Shown here piece by piece: positions 20,801 through 33,133 of a stretch of DNA of 64,000 bases (the first letter of the stretch is position 1; every line of letters starts with the position of its first letter). This DNA comes from Prorocentrum cordatum (Eukaryota; Sar; Dinophyceae; Prorocentrales; Prorocentraceae). The translations under genes were made by a program, and so were the position numbers. Location: positions 90,547-154,546 of the forward strand of contig CAUYUJ010019361.1 of assembly GCA_963575745.1 (NCBI GenBank), written 5' to 3'. Under the pieces are notes generated by a model. That model ran no database searches. It was not told the DNA's origin and saw only the letters and a list, made by a program, of their open reading frames with translations.

Positions 20801-23016
20801 CTGTTGCGGTCCTGCTCACGTTCCCCGATAGCTTCCTGCTTGGGGGCTCCAGCAGAGGCAAGAAGAGGGGACCACAGAGGAGTCACGGGTGGCACGGGGG
20901 GGCCCAGGCTGTGGTCTGGCAGCCGTTTCTCCTGAGGCGTCCCCGCAATTGATCAGAGCGTGAGTGACCTACCCCGCTTTCGCTTCCACGCAAAACCAAG
21001 TCATACCACGCGCCTCCTCGTCAAGCGGCCTAACCAGTGCAGGCCGGAGTTTGGCATCGCTTGGTACCTCTTGGAAGCGAGGGTAGTCAAAAGCGAGGTA
21101 TGTCTGTTTGCCCCCTAATTGATGCAGGAATCGTGCTCTCGCATCAAATGCCAGCTGCACAGTTGGTCCGGACGGCCACGATCCCTTACAAAACGTACGC
21201 TAAGATGCACATGGCCGTGTCTCGACCTGCTCCTCGACCCGCCTGTTCGCCTTTGCTGCTGTCAGGGTGCTTCGTTGGGGTGTGCTAGCTTTCTTCGGCC
21301 TCGGGAGGCATCCGGGGCTCAAGCGACTTCGGGGACCTTTGGAAGAGGGAACATCTTGGGGGGAGGATAGTGGATTAATTAGATTTGGAGGAGGAGGAGG
21401 AGGAGGAGGAGGAGGGCAGCGTTGGGTACCAACCCTAGTGTCAGCAGCGTCATCGCCAGGAGGAAGACGGAGGCGGTTTGGGTGCGAGGCGGGGGGAGGG
21501 AGGATGTTGTGGACGAGGGAGACGGGGGCGAGGGAGCATGAGATCGCGGGCAGCCTCGGCGAACACAATCCTGGGACGGCAAGCGCACAGGGCAACAGTG
21601 GAAGTTTGGCTGCGCATCGGCCTCGAGCCGTGGCAGACCTCACCAGCCCAGGGGGCGGACGGGACAGGCTGGAAGGGGGGCCCATCGGAATTCGGCAGGA
21701 TACGGTGGGGCTCGGCACAGGCTGCGCACCACGCCCGTAATGACAAGCGCCTCTCCCCCACACCAAAAGGGGTATACTGGGTCAACAGCTTCCCAGTCTT
21801 GGGCTGAAGCCCTCGGGCAGCATGCTTGATCTTAAGGGCCTGCCTGCTTCTTGTGCTCTGTCGGTCGCTGCGCCCACGGCACTGGTCGCTAAGACCATGG
21901 CATTGTCCATCAGGCAGGGGCGCAAATGCCGAATTGGCTGACAGAGCGGCCGATTCCACAGAAACAAGAAAGCGCATCCGCCTCTGGCGGTGCAGGCGGA
22001 GGCACGGGCCCCAAGACAATGTCAGGAGCCACCATGGCCGCCTGCACCGCCTCGCTGGGCACTGGGATGCCTCCGCCCTCATGGAGGGGCGATGCATTCT
22101 TTAGCTGGCAAGACCTGGAAGACCGAGGGCCCACATACCTTTCGGTGCCCCGAGCATAGCTGGGCCAGGGAAGCAGGGGTGCGGGCGAAAGATTGCAACG
22201 CTCATTGCGCCACTCGCCCCTGGCGGGGCAATGATGCATCTCGTGCTGGGGCAGAACCGCAGCATCCAGGGCCCGACGCGAGCTCTGCCGTGCAGGCGGG
22301 GCCGATATGTCCGATGACAACATCGCGACCGACTGCGCGTGACTATTCAATACAGCAAAACAATTGTTGTAATGTCGGAGGATGGCGTCTCTTGCTCCTA
22401 CGATATTTGCTCCCCTCTGATAAGTCAGCAATGGCGTGTGGCTCTGATCCAGGGCTGGCGAAAAGACCATCCCCTGGCCTGCGGCCGGCGCAGGGGGTGG
22501 GGGGTAATTCGATTCTTTTCACGTGGTCGCTCTTTCTCTGGCCATGGTCACCTCATGAGTCTGCCCATCGCAGGCCGACTCGTGGGTTGTTCCCAGTTTG
22601 ACTGGTGACTCTTTGAATCGCACGGCGGCTGAGGATGTGCAGTGTGGAGTGCGCTCGCCCGTCGGGGGGAAGGGAAAGGTCGGGCGATCAGAAGCTGCTC
22701 ACGGATTGCCGAGCCAGGCTGCAGCATCGCACGAGGGCCAGACAGCTCGACCACACTCTCCCACTCACGGTGGGCCGCCGCCCGCTGGAAGGCCGGGCGG
22801 TCCCGCCTCGAGCGACGCGGGTCGAAGAGCGCTGCTCTCCGCGTGGAGGCCGGGGGCGCGGCGGCGCTCCTCCGGCGACGGGGCCCCGAAGGGTCGCCCT
22901 CGGCCGCCGCGCTCCGGCGGCCCGAGACGGCGTGGGCGTCGGCGGATCCGGCTCGAAGCGCCGGGTGGGTCTCGAGCCCCCTCGGCCCGAGGCACGGGCT
23001 GCTGCCACCCGTCGGT
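20801..23016. other. no recognised gene
   Basis: Mixed sequence with a short GGA tract at 21388-21416. Frames on both strands are under 220 codons. One + frame has scattered Cys/His (near 22085-22230) that could be a decayed zinc-finger segment, but I cannot support a call. Confidence 0.35.
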
Positions 23017-23168
23017 GGCCACACGTGAAGCCCGAAGCCCACCCCTGCACCCCCCACGACCTCTGGGGGGGGTCAGGGGCTCGCTTCGTTCGGGAGCTCC
23101 CGAGCGAAGTGAGCCCCGAGCCTGCCTCGGAAGTGGGGGGGGGGCGGGGGACAGGCCCCACACGTGGT
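23017..23168. repeat. GGGAGCTCCC-core fold-back, copy 2
   Basis: Centre GGGAGCTCCC at 23092-23101, flanked by TTCGTTC and CGAGCGAAGTGAG. Outward come a GGGGTCAGGGGCTCG/GAGCCCCGAGCC block, a C-rich/G-rich pair and outer CCACACGTG/CACACGTGG. Confidence 0.75.
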
Positions 23169-23589
23169 CGCCTGACCCATGGGGGAGCCCCACGCACGGC
23201 CTGAGCGGGGAGCTCGCGGGGCCCCACTTCGACCGCAGCGTGCCCACGCCGTCTGAGGTCGGGGCTGTGGTTGGGCTGCCTCGAGCCGTCGGCGTCGACT
23301 CGCCGCCCCCGAGGCGCTTCTGTGGCCACTCGGGAGTTGACGGGAAGCTCTGAAGGGACTGGCGGAACTTGAAACCTGCAGCACGGAAAGCCATAAACGA
23401 GTTCGAGCGACCCCAGGACCAGAGCAACCCTTGTCCTTGATTTTGGCCCTCCCTACCAGGATAGTCTTGCATGGGCTTGCAAGCGAAAAGCTGGTGGCCC
23501 ATCGAGCCGACCCGTTCTTACCACACCACTGGCAGATGTCCGAAACACGAGGGAACGCTAGATGGACTGGTGGACGAGAAGGAGGACAA

Positions 23590-23750
23590 GGAAGGACATT
23601 TTGCAGGATGACGAGCGGCGACGGCGTCCTCGACGTCGACGACAGCATTGACATCGATATCGACGACGACGTCGTCGACGACGATGCCACTGATGACGAC
23701 GTCGACATCGACGACGACGACGTGGACGACGACGACGACGAATGTGATCC
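23590..23750. repeat. GAC/GAT microsatellite
   Basis: GACGACGTCGACATCGA-type triplets (Asp-rich in the + frame), of the same class as NUDC intron 1. Confidence 0.8.
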
Positions 23751-23867
23751 CTGGCGGCCCAGTCGAGGCGGGTGGTCGACGGAATTGGCCTTGTGTTCTT
23801 GAGCGAGGTGCACATGCAGGCAATGCAGAAGCGGGGTGTCGTGCTGGAGGCACGGTGGCGGGGTGGG

Positions 23868-24050
23868 GGGAGGAGGAGGAGGAGGAGGAGGAGGCTGAGG
23901 AGGAGGAGGAGGAGGAGGAGGAGGCGGAGGAGGAGGAGGAGGAGGAGGAGGAGGAGGAGGAGGAGGAGGAGGAGGAGGAGGAGGAATCTCCTCCTCTTCC
24001 TCCTCCTCCTCCTCCTCCTCCTCCTCTTCCTCTTCCTCTTCCTCTTCCTC
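23868..24050. repeat. inverted GGA/TCC microsatellite
   Basis: About 120 bp of GGA repeats is followed at once by about 60 bp of TCC repeats, which could fold into a triplet hairpin. Confidence 0.85.
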
Positions 24051-24086
24051 CTCCCTATTCAGTCTCTTGGGTCTAGGCAGCTAATC

Positions 24087-24170
24087 GGCCGGAGTGACTT
24101 CTGGTGCGGGCCCACATTGGTTTCCCCAGCATTGGCCCTCGCGCTCAGCTTTTGCCCCCCATCCCCCTGA
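24087..24170 (+). mobile_element. MITE-like element, partial copy D
   Basis: GGCCGGAGTGACTTCTGGTG, CGGGCCCACATTGG and CCTCGCGCTCAGC match the left half of copies A to C. The right half is replaced by the next repeat. Confidence 0.5.
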
Positions 24171-24171
24171 C

Positions 24172-24480
24172 ATGGGCCCGTTTCGGCTTCAGGCCCGTTT
24201 CGGCTTCGGCCCGTTTCGGCCTCAGCCCGTTTCGGCTTCGGCGCGTTTCGGCTCTGTTCGGTTCGGCTCGGCCCGTTTCGGCTTCAGTGCGTTTCGGCTT
24301 CGGCCCGTTTCGGCTCCGCCCGTTTCGGCTTCAGCCATGTTCGGCTTCCGCCCGCTTCGGCTTCCTGGCCCGTGTGCGAGCGCGAACCTGAAAGCCGAAA
24401 CAGGCCGAAGCCGAAACGGGCCAGAGCCGAAATGGGCCGGGACGGAAACAGACCGCAACCGAAACGGACCAGGACTAAAG
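24172..24480. repeat. CGTTTCGGCTTCGGCC minisatellite, partly inverted
   Basis: About 200 bp of 10-20 bp units (CCCGTTTCGGCTTCGG) is followed by about 85 bp of the reverse complement (CCGAAGCCGAAACGGGCC), forming a long imperfect hairpin. Confidence 0.8.
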
Positions 24481-24639
24481 AAGCCGAGAAACGAGCGGAT
24501 GAAGCTCAAGCGGGATTCGGGTCCTGTTTTGGCTCCGGCCCCTCGGAGGAAGAAGAAGCGGGCTCGGGAGCCTCAACAGGGCTCGGGAGCCTCAACGGGG
24601 CTCGGGAGCCTGTGGTGTAGAAGGTGCTGTAGAAGGTGC

Positions 24640-27048
24640 CCTTACCCGTGACCCTCATCCTGTCTCTCACCCATTGTAAAGAAGCCCAAACTGGCGTCTG
24701 CGGAAGAGGTAAGATAAGATAAGACCGATCGCGAAGCGAGTTCCAAGAACGAGGCTCTAGTCGCCTGCTCAGCCTTGCTGAGCACTTTAGGCCAACGACC
24801 ACGAGAAGTACGGTCGAGGTAGTTATTCCTTCCGAGTCTTAGTCGGGGGCTCACACGGTTTGGCGATACCTCGAAGGTGAGAGTCTCCATAGCACCCGCA
24901 TGCCCATCGTGAAACTCCATTGGATGGAATGCCTCGACCCTCCCTCCAGCGATAGATAAACGACGACCTTTAGGCAACCTACGTGTCTGTTTGGAATGCG
25001 CTTCGAGCTGGCAACATGGACTGGCTAGCCAATCTGCCTTGGTGGCATCTCGTGCTGAGCTCTTGCAAACTGCACCCTTTTTCTCCACACTCGGAAATCT
25101 GGTAGGTGCTCTCGTCAAGGGCTGTGCTCACGAGGGAAGGAGAGGGAGGAGCACGAGCAGCAGCAGCAGCAGGCGCTCGCTTTGTCCTTTCAGCGCTGGC
25201 AAGCTCGGCCACCTCACGTGTGGGTCTGAGTAGACGGTGCCTGAGTTTGCAAGCGTCGGCATCGACCAGAGCAATTCGATGTCTGATCGGCTGGGAGTCG
25301 CGCCGCCTTGGCTGCAACTCCAGTCAAGGCGTCCACAATTTTTTCCCATTGACCATCCATCGTGGGACGTTGTCTGAAATGTCTTGTTCGAGATGAGAAG
25401 CAACCGTCAAGATTAAAATCTCTGCAGGGCCCCTGGATCTGTCGGTGAGGTCTTTTGCTGTTTTGCTATGCGACGCCAGGTGTCGACGTTCGCACCCGTC
25501 GGTTGCTCAAAGAGCGGCACCACCAACCTCTACAGACCTCATCATTGTCGGTCGCGAAAATGAGCGGGCCTACAGTCCAACGCAGGCCGATCTCAAGAGC
25601 GAAAATATTGTCTCTGGCCACAGTCTGCCGTGGGCCTGTAAGCGGGCAGGAAAGAAATTGCACATCTGCACTGGCGTGGAGAAGGGCAATGTTCGCCGCG
25701 GCTTGCCCTATCCGACGAAGTCGAGGGTCGCGCGCGTTGGGGCCGCCCGAGGCATCTCCATGAAAAACGGCGGGTTGTTCGAGCGTGCCTATGCCGAAAA
25801 ACTTGGGCCTAGCTCCACGGCTCCTGGGTGGCAAGACCAGCTTTCGTCTTGGCAGGGGGGGTCGATCCGCGTCCAGGCCGCGGGAATGAGCCCCCTAAAG
25901 CAATCATCGCTAGCAGACTGGGCCAGGACCCGTGGAACTATCAGACTGACTCAGGGGAGACAGCACCATTGTTGAAAGCACAAGTCCAGCACCTGTGCGT
26001 GGGAATCTCCTCCATCCTCGCGGGCACCGGTCGCAATATGAGTACCCTGCCTCCTTGCGTATGGTGGCTTTCGAAGCGCCAACCACCGCGATCACAAGCA
26101 TCAGCTCGGCAAGGCGCCTGCCTTGCGGGAGCTGCTTCAACTGATAATCAAATGTCCCAAAACTGCAATTGTCAATGCCGTCTTGCATGCGTGCCCCACA
26201 GCAGCCCTCAGTGGCGATCTTACACCGTTGGACCGTTGGAGCTGTAGGTCGTGGCTGAAAGCGTCGAGCATCTTGTTGGTTTCGTCCGTGCCCTCCGGGC
26301 CGTTGGGGAAGTCCCATCCGTGCTGGCTGCCGTCCTCGCCTGTGGGCATGAACCACTGCACCGGCGGTTGCGGGTCCCGTCCCGCCGTGAGTAAGTATTG
26401 CAACATCGCTGGCTGTAAGTGGCCCCCGAACGCTCCGCGCTCGATGACTAGGATGGCGCGAACGAATTTGATGCACGAGCGCTGGCCAGGCTCGACAGAC
26501 TGGGCCACGAATTCGCTGTTCCTGAGTCCACGCGCGGAGCCACGGGGCTCGGCACTGCCGAGGACGGTGATGTCGTGGGCCGGTGCCAGGCCCACGGAGA
26601 TCGAACAAAGTTGTCGGGCACCGACCGTGCCGACGGCCTCCTGCGATGGCCCCCAGCCGACGGCGAAGGGCAATGAGACTGTTCTCGGGGGGGGGCCATG
26701 GACCTCGTGCCCGCAGCGCGCGCCAGCCCGAGGGCCCGCAAGCCCGGCCCTTTTCAGCATCTTGAGACGCCGAGAGACTGCCGCGTACCGCTTGATCGTC
26801 CGATGCTGCTTCAGGGTCTGCGCCATCCTCTTGGTGCTGATCGCGCGGGCCAGGCGCCTGCCTGCCCCTCGGTCCACGCCGAGGTGCACGATCTGCTCGG
26901 AGACCTTCGCGGTGATGCCGCGACGACGCAGCCTCCGCGAAATGCCCCGTGCTGTATCCATACTGGCACACGCGATTGCACTCTGACTCTCTAGCTCAAA
27001 AGGCTTCTCGAAAAGAGAACCGCTGAGTGCCGTGACGCCTTCGACCAA
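24640..27048 (-). pseudogene. LINE retrotransposon remnant A (post-RT region and RNase H)
   Basis: On the minus strand the region after the reverse transcriptase of a dinoflagellate-type LINE is recognisable. Around 27048-26137 a segment contains VSEQIVHLGVDRGAGRRLA, Arg-rich repeats and GHEVHGP, matching the usual HLGVD...YGxEVxGL pattern. Next comes an RNase H-like segment at 25834-25466, then a poorly conserved tail to about 24640. Frames change several times, so no intact protein is made. The catalytic reverse transcriptase part is not visible at this end. It is head to head with remnant B. Identification rests on pattern memory of the family, not on a search. Confidence 0.6.
25466..25834 (-). 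pseudogene. LINE RNase H-like segment
   Basis: A 122-codon frame contains HGDASGGPNARDPRLRRIG (the Asp-containing first RNase H motif), then PLTGPRQTVARDNIFALEI (where a Glu-containing RAE motif is expected but reads RDN), then GPLIFATDNDEVCRGW (second Asp). The replaced Glu suggests loss of activity. It belongs to remnant A. Confidence 0.6.
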
Positions 27049-27099
27049 AGCGTTCTCCGCAAAGGTAGTGGAACCAACGGCTCTTTGGAACAGATCATC

Positions 27100-27850
27100 G
27101 GTCCAATGCCGTTCCGATATCCCAGTGTGGGCCGTGGTAATTCCGAAGAAGCAAACAACGAGACAGCCAGGAGTAGATCATCAAGGCCTTGCACAACGAC
27201 CTGGACACCCAGGGCGCGCTGTCAGGCATTCTTCAGCTCAAGATGGCTACTTAACTCAACCGTGCAGCTTCAAAACTGCACGGCAAACATGCACCAACAT
27301 GCCAGATGGCAGAAGAGGCCGCCAAGCATTTGGCCAACAAGCAGTGGGGCGCGGCAGATGTCGCCCCTGGCTCGGCGCTGCCGCGCCCCAAAATGGCGCA
27401 ATAGCTCCTGCCTTACAATGCTGAGGTGTTTTGCCCTGGCCGAGGCGCGCGTGGTTCTTGGCAAGGTGCAAGCGACGCAAGGCTCCTGGGCCGGAGAACA
27501 TCCCAATGGAGGCCCTGGAAGAATTGGACGACGCCAACCTGTCCTAATTTGTACAATTGCTCAACAAGTGGTGGCGTTCCGAGGTAGCGCCCCCCGTCGT
27601 AGCTCAGGCTCGCGTCGCACTTATCTTCGAAAGGGGAGACACCAGCAAACTGGACAACTACAGACCGATCTCGCTGTTCAAAAGCGTCGGTTAGCTCTAT
27701 GCCGAAATCCAACGGAAGCGAATTTGGGAACCCATCGATCCGCGCCTTCAATTTACGGAGTTTGGATTTCGACGGCGCAAGAGCATAATGCGCGCCATTC
27801 ACTGCGTGCGACGATTCGACGATCCGCGTCCCCTGGTCTCCCTGAACGGT
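27100..27850 (+). pseudogene. LINE reverse transcriptase remnant B (N-terminal part)
   Basis: From about 27178 the + strand reads as the linker before a LINE reverse transcriptase (EEAAKHLANKQWGAADVAP), then RRKAPGPENIPMEALEEL at about 27470 (the KAPGPD-I motif), VALIFEKGDTSKLDNYRPIS at about 27610 (the xKGdxxxxxNYRPISL motif), and LQFTEFGFRRRKSIMRAIH at about 27750 (the QxGFRxxxxT motif). In-frame stops interrupt the frame, for example TAA 27545-27547 and a TAG just after SLFKSVG. The palm with the catalytic Asp pair is absent: a CTTGGGG minisatellite takes over at about 27850. Confidence 0.75.
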
Positions 27851-28300
27851 GGGGTCGCGATTTGGAATGCTTCGGAGGGTGTCTTGGGGCAATCTTGGGC
27901 CGTTATGGGACTCTCGTAGGCTATCTTGGAACCCTGTTGTGCCGTCTTGGGGCACTTTAGGACTGCCTGGAAGCCCTTTCGAATGGTTGTGGGGCAATAT
28001 TCGAGCTGCCCAGGCGGCTTCGGACGCCCAGAAGACCGCCGTCTTGGAGCGTCGGGAAGCTGATAAAAGGATGACCCCCCAAATTCACCGAAAGTTACAG
28101 AAAATCAATGAATTTTGCCTCTTGGAGCCTTCTTGGAAGTGCTCTCGGAGGCCTCTTGGGACGTTTTGGAGCGATCTTTGGGGGTGTCGGCTTTTTGAGG
28201 CTGTCTGGGGTCTTTTCGAGGGCGCGCTGGAGCGCCTGGAGCCCTCTGGTGCCGTCATCGGGTTTTCGTGGGGTGCTCCCGAGAGGCCCGGGCTGGGTCA
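27850..28300 (+). repeat. TCTTGGGGC-type minisatellite
   Basis: Degenerate 15-30 bp units around TCTTGGGGC and TCTTGGAG, of the same class as 48040-48860. Confidence 0.65.
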
Positions 28301-28339
28301 AATTCGTTAGGAGGGGGGCGTTTTTCCTGGAGTCCCAAG

Positions 28340-29812
28340 AGTTTCACGAATTGGGGGCGTTTCGTTTTCAAAATGTGGTTCTCGCTTTGGCGTCGGGCAC
28401 ACCTCGTCTTAAACATGTACAAGAGCTTCACGGATTGAGGGCGGGTGGTTTTGAACATGTAATTTTCGCCTCAGCGCTCGTCCGAAAACGTTTGCAAGAG
28501 TTTCACAGATTGTGGGCTGGAGTTTTTCAGAATGTGGTTCCGGCCTTAGCGCCGCGCACGTGCTTTTCAACAACATTGCAAGATTTTCCCAGCTTGGGGG
28601 CGGGTGGTTCTCAAAATGTAGATCTCGCCGTAGCGCCGCGCACACTCGTCCCAAACACTTGCAAAAACATCACGGATTTAGGGCGGGTGGTTTTCGAAAT
28701 GTGGCTCTCGCCGTGGCGTCGCGCGCATTCTTTTAAGAATCGCGCAAGAGTTTCACGGATCGAGTGCGAGTGGTTTTCGACATGTAGCCCTCGCCTCAGC
28801 GCCTCGCACACTCGTCCTAAACACTTGCAATGGTTTCACGGATTTGACGCGGGTCGTTTTCAAACTGTGGTTCTCGCTTTGGCGTCACGCACACTCGTCT
28901 TAAAAAATTGCAAGAGCTTCACGGATTGAGGGCGGGTGGTTTTTTAAATATATTTTTCGCCAGAGCGCGCGCCCGAATATATTGGCAAGAGTTTCACGGA
29001 GTGTGGGCGGCAGGTTTTCCCTTAGCGCCGCGCACATGCGTTTCAACAACATTGCAAGAGTTTCCCTGCTTGAGGGCGGGTGGTTCTCAAGATGTAGATC
29101 TCGCCGTAGCGCCGCGCACACTCGTCCCAAACACTTGCAAGAACTTCACGGATTTAGGGCGGGTGGTTTTGAAAAATGTGGCTCTCGCTGTGTCGCCGCG
29201 CACATTCTCTGAAGACACGCGCAAGAGTTTCACGGATTGAGTGCGGGTGGTTTTCAACATGTGGTTGTCGCTTTAGCGCCGCGCACATTCGCTTTACGTA
29301 TTTACAAGAGGTTCACGGATTGAGGGAGGGCCGTTTTTTTTGAATCTAGTTCTAGTCGTAGCACCGCGCACGTTTGTTTCAAACAGTTGCAAGAGCCTAT
29401 CTGTTTGAGGGCGGGTGGTATTCAAAATGTAGTTGTCGGTTTAGCGCCGCGCGCACTCGTTTCGAAAGTTGCAAGAGTTTTGCGGATTGAGGGCGGTTTT
29501 CAAAATGTGGTTGCCTTTTTAGCGCCGCGCGCATACGTTTTAACACATTGCAGCTGCCGCGTGGATTCTCATGGTTAACATTCCCAGGAATGTGCTTCCC
29601 AAGGACTTAGGGTTGTCAGGGCGCAACAGTCGTTGACTCGCGGGTTTGAAGTCCTGGGAATGGTGTTCTGGCACGGTTCAGGTCAGGATCGCCAAGACGC
29701 AACAGTCAGGTTGGCTCGTGGCGTTGAAGTCCAAAAAATTGTGTTTGGGCATGTTTACGAATTTCCACACGTTTGTCTCCAAACGGGGCACTCCCCTCAG
29801 CGGAAGTGAATC
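28340..29812 (-). repeat. composite dispersed repeat, copy 2 (inverted)
   Basis: Reverse-strand homologue of 1745-2600. The head (GGGGAGTGCCCCGTTTGGAG, GGACTTCAACGCCACGAG, TGACTGTTGCGTCTTGGCG) lies at about 29812-29570. It is followed leftwards by about 14 degenerate ~80-bp units whose + strand reads GAGTTTCACGGATTGAGGGC, GGGTGGTTTTCAAAATGTGG and TAGCGCCGCGCACACTCGT. The array is longer than in copy 1. Confidence 0.75.
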
Positions 29813-30283
29813 CTTGTATGGGGCCCACGAATACGGAGTTTTGGGGGAGAGTGATCCAAACATCGTTTATGAGTCTTGGGTTCACACTCGTCCTCCTACT
29901 CCTCTTCTTCTTTTGGTCGTGCGGACTCTAGGTGCACAGCCTGTAGCGTACCTCGGGCGTTAGACAAACGACTCAGGCGCAGTGGGAACGTAGTGAATTG
30001 GGCGGCAGGCCCATGCGGTATGGAAATGGCAAGTAGCACAGGAGCAGCGACGTACCCAGGAAGGCGCAGCAGAGTAGCGGTGCCGACCGCCAGCATTGAG
30101 GAGGGGAGGGCAAGGACCGAATCGACAGCAAGACCTCCTCCTCCCAGCCGCTGTTGCCTCGAGGCGCGCCCGGCCCGCGCACGCGGGGCGGGCGCCGCTG
30201 CCGCTGCCGCCGCCGCCCGCGCCCGCGAAGAGCTCGGCCTTCTGGCGTGGGCGGCGGAGCCTCCGCACCCGGGGGTGTGTGCC
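29813..30283. other. region upstream of NUDC start
   Basis: Ordinary sequence, then GC-rich GCCGCTGCCGCCGCC runs just before the NUDC ATG. It presumably holds the 5' UTR and trans-splice acceptor. No spliced-leader relic is seen and no promoter motif can be named. Confidence 0.4.
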
Positions 30284-30346
30284 ATGGCAGATGGCCGCTT
30301 TGACGACCTGCTGCTGAACCTGGCGAGGCAACACAAGACCGTGGAG
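30284..30346 (+). CDS. NUDC: NUDC exon 1 (start of N-terminal domain)
   Basis: ATG at 30284 begins MADGRFDDLLLNLARQHKTV and ends with Glu (GTG GAG). This fits the conserved start of NudC, where an RFD-LL-A-QH pattern precedes the TDFF helix. The exon stops at GAG|GATCC, a GA 5' splice site. The bases GTGGAGGA at 30341-30348 recur at the acceptor (33128-33135), so joining GAG to GAC at 33134 restores V-E-D. Reading on instead enters poly-Thr from the GAC repeat. The start is chosen because it is the family start and no better upstream Met is visible. Confidence 0.75.
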
Positions 30347-30360
30347 GATCCGAGCCAGCT

Positions 30361-30566
30361 GACGACGACGACGACGGCGGCGACGACGACGACGACGGCG
30401 ACGGCGACAACGACGGCGGCAACGACGACGGCCACGACGACGACGACGACGACGGCGGCGACGACGGCGGCGACGACGACGGCGGCGATGACAACGGCGG
30501 CAGCGACGACAACGAGGACGACGACGACGACGACGGCGACGGCGACGACGATGGTGACGATGACGT

Positions 30567-30630
<64 letters not shown>

Positions 30631-30840
30631 GCGGCGGCGACGACGACGACGGCGACGGCGACAACGACGGCGGCAACGACGACGGCCACGACGACGACGG
30701 CGGCGACGACGGCGGCGGCGACGACGGCGGCGATGACAACGGCGGCAGCGACGACGACGAGGACGACGACGACGACGACGGCGACGGCGACGACGATGGT
30801 GACAATGACGTCGACGACGACGACGGCGACGACGACGACG

Positions 30841-30872
<32 letters not shown>

Positions 30873-31848
30873 GCGGCGGCGACGACGATGTTGACGGCGA
30901 CGACGACGACAGCGGCGGCTACTACAACGATGGCGACGACGACGGATGACGACGACGACGACGACGACGGCGGGTACGACGACGACGACGAAGGCGACGA
31001 CGACGGCTTCGACGACCACGACGGCCACGGCGATGACGACGGCGACGGCGACGGCGGCGACGACGCCGACGACGACGGCGGCGACGACGACGGCGACGAC
31101 GATGACGGCGACGACAACGGTGGCAGCGACGACGGCGCCGGCGGTAACGACGACGACGACGATGCAGCGACGACGACGATGACGACGACGACGACGACGA
31201 CGGTGACGGCGACGACGACGGTGACGACGACGAGAGGCGACGACGACGGAAGCGACGACGACGGCGACGACGAGGACGACGACGACGACGACGACGACGA
31301 CGGCGACGGCGACGACTCCGACGATGACGACAAGGGCGGAGGCGGCGGGGACAACGTTTGCGACGACGACGACATCGACGACGACGACGGTGATGATGAC
31401 GACGGCGATGACAACGACCGGCAGCGGCAACGACGACGGTGGCGACGACGATGACGACGATGACGACGACGACGGTGGCGACGACGACGACGACGTTGAC
31501 GACGACGGTGGCGACGGCGATGACGACGACGGCGATGACGACGACGACGGCAGCGGCAACGCCGACGACGACGACGGCGACTACGGCGACGACGAAGACG
31601 ACGACGACGACGACGACGGCGGCCTCGACGATGACGACGACGGCTTCGACGACGACGACGACGACGGCGACGGTGACGACGACGAGGACGACGATGATGA
31701 CGACGACCGCGACGACGACGGCTGCATCGACGACGAGGACGACGACGACGACGGCGGCGACGACGACGATGATTGCGGTGACGACGACGACGGTGGTGGC
31801 GGCAATGACGCTGACGACCACGACGGCTGCGGCGACCACGACGACGAA

Positions 31849-31879
<31 letters not shown>

Positions 31880-32885
31880 ACGGCGCACGCGACGACGACG
31901 CAGCGACGACGACGACGACGAGGGGCGACGACGACGACGACGGCGACGACGGCGGCGGCGACTGCGACGATGACGACGGCAGTGACGACGGCGACGACAG
32001 CACTGACGGCGACGATTGCGACGACGACGTTGACAGCGACGACGACGACGACGACGACGACGACGGCGGTGGCGACGACGACGACGACGTTGACGACGAC
32101 GACGACGGCCACGACGACGACGACGACAGAGCGTACGACGACGGTGACGACGAAGGCGACGACGACGACGACGACGACGGTGGCGACGACGACGACCACG
32201 ACGGCGATGTCGACGACGGGTGCGGCAACGACGTCGACGATGACGACGGCGACGACGACGACGGTGACGACGACGACGGCGGCGACGACGCCGGCGACGA
32301 CGACGAAGAAGACGACGACGACGGCGACGACGGTTGCGACGACGGTTGCGACGACGACGAGGACGACGGCAACGGCGACGACGACGACGGCGACGACGAC
32401 AATGACGGCTGCGACGAAGACAACGGCAACGACGACGACGACGGCGACGACGGAGTTGGCGGGAACGACGTCGACGACAACGGCGACGGCGACGACGGCG
32501 ACGACGACGACTCCGACGACGACGGACGCCGGACGCAGCGAAGACGCGGCGACGACGACGACGATGGCGACGACGACGACGGCGACGACGGTGGCGGCGG
32601 CAGCGACATCGACGACAACGACAGCTGCGACGACGACGACGACAGCGAGGACGACGACGACGACGACGAGGGCGGCAACGACGACGGCAACGACGACGAC
32701 GAAGAAGACGTCGACAATGACGACGAGGGCGGCGATGGCGATGACGACGACGACGGCGACGACGACGTCGACGACGACGACGACGACGATTGCTACGACG
32801 ACGACGACGGCCGATACGACGACGACGACGACGACGGCGACGACGACGGCGGTGACGGCGACGACAACAACGACCACGGACGTCG
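30361..32885. repeat. 2.5-kb GAC/GGC triplet repeat (NUDC intron 1)
   Basis: Almost every triplet is GAC, GGC, GAT or AAC on the + strand. All six frames are therefore open for long distances as poly-Asp, poly-Thr, poly-Arg, poly-Val or poly-Ser. Two early blocks (about 30360-30620 and 30640-30890) are near-identical ~250-bp direct repeats; beyond that the array is degenerate. It fills proposed intron 1 and should not be annotated as protein. Confidence 0.9.
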
Positions 32886-33133
32886 GCGAGGTGGTTATTG
32901 GTGCCCGCCAGCAAGACGGGGCGGGTTCGAGACGGCTTTTGGATCTTTCAGTCTCCGGGGGCCTTTTTCGGGCCCCGTGGAAGGTAAAACTGGACCCAGG
33001 GTGCAAAACGGCACCAATTGGACCCAGGAGGTGGCTTTTTGTGGGCGGATTTGCCGTTGCCCTTGCCCCTCCCCGCTGGACCGATGTCTTGGAGCCCATC
33101 CAGCTCAGACCCCGTGGCCGCCTCCAAGTGGAG

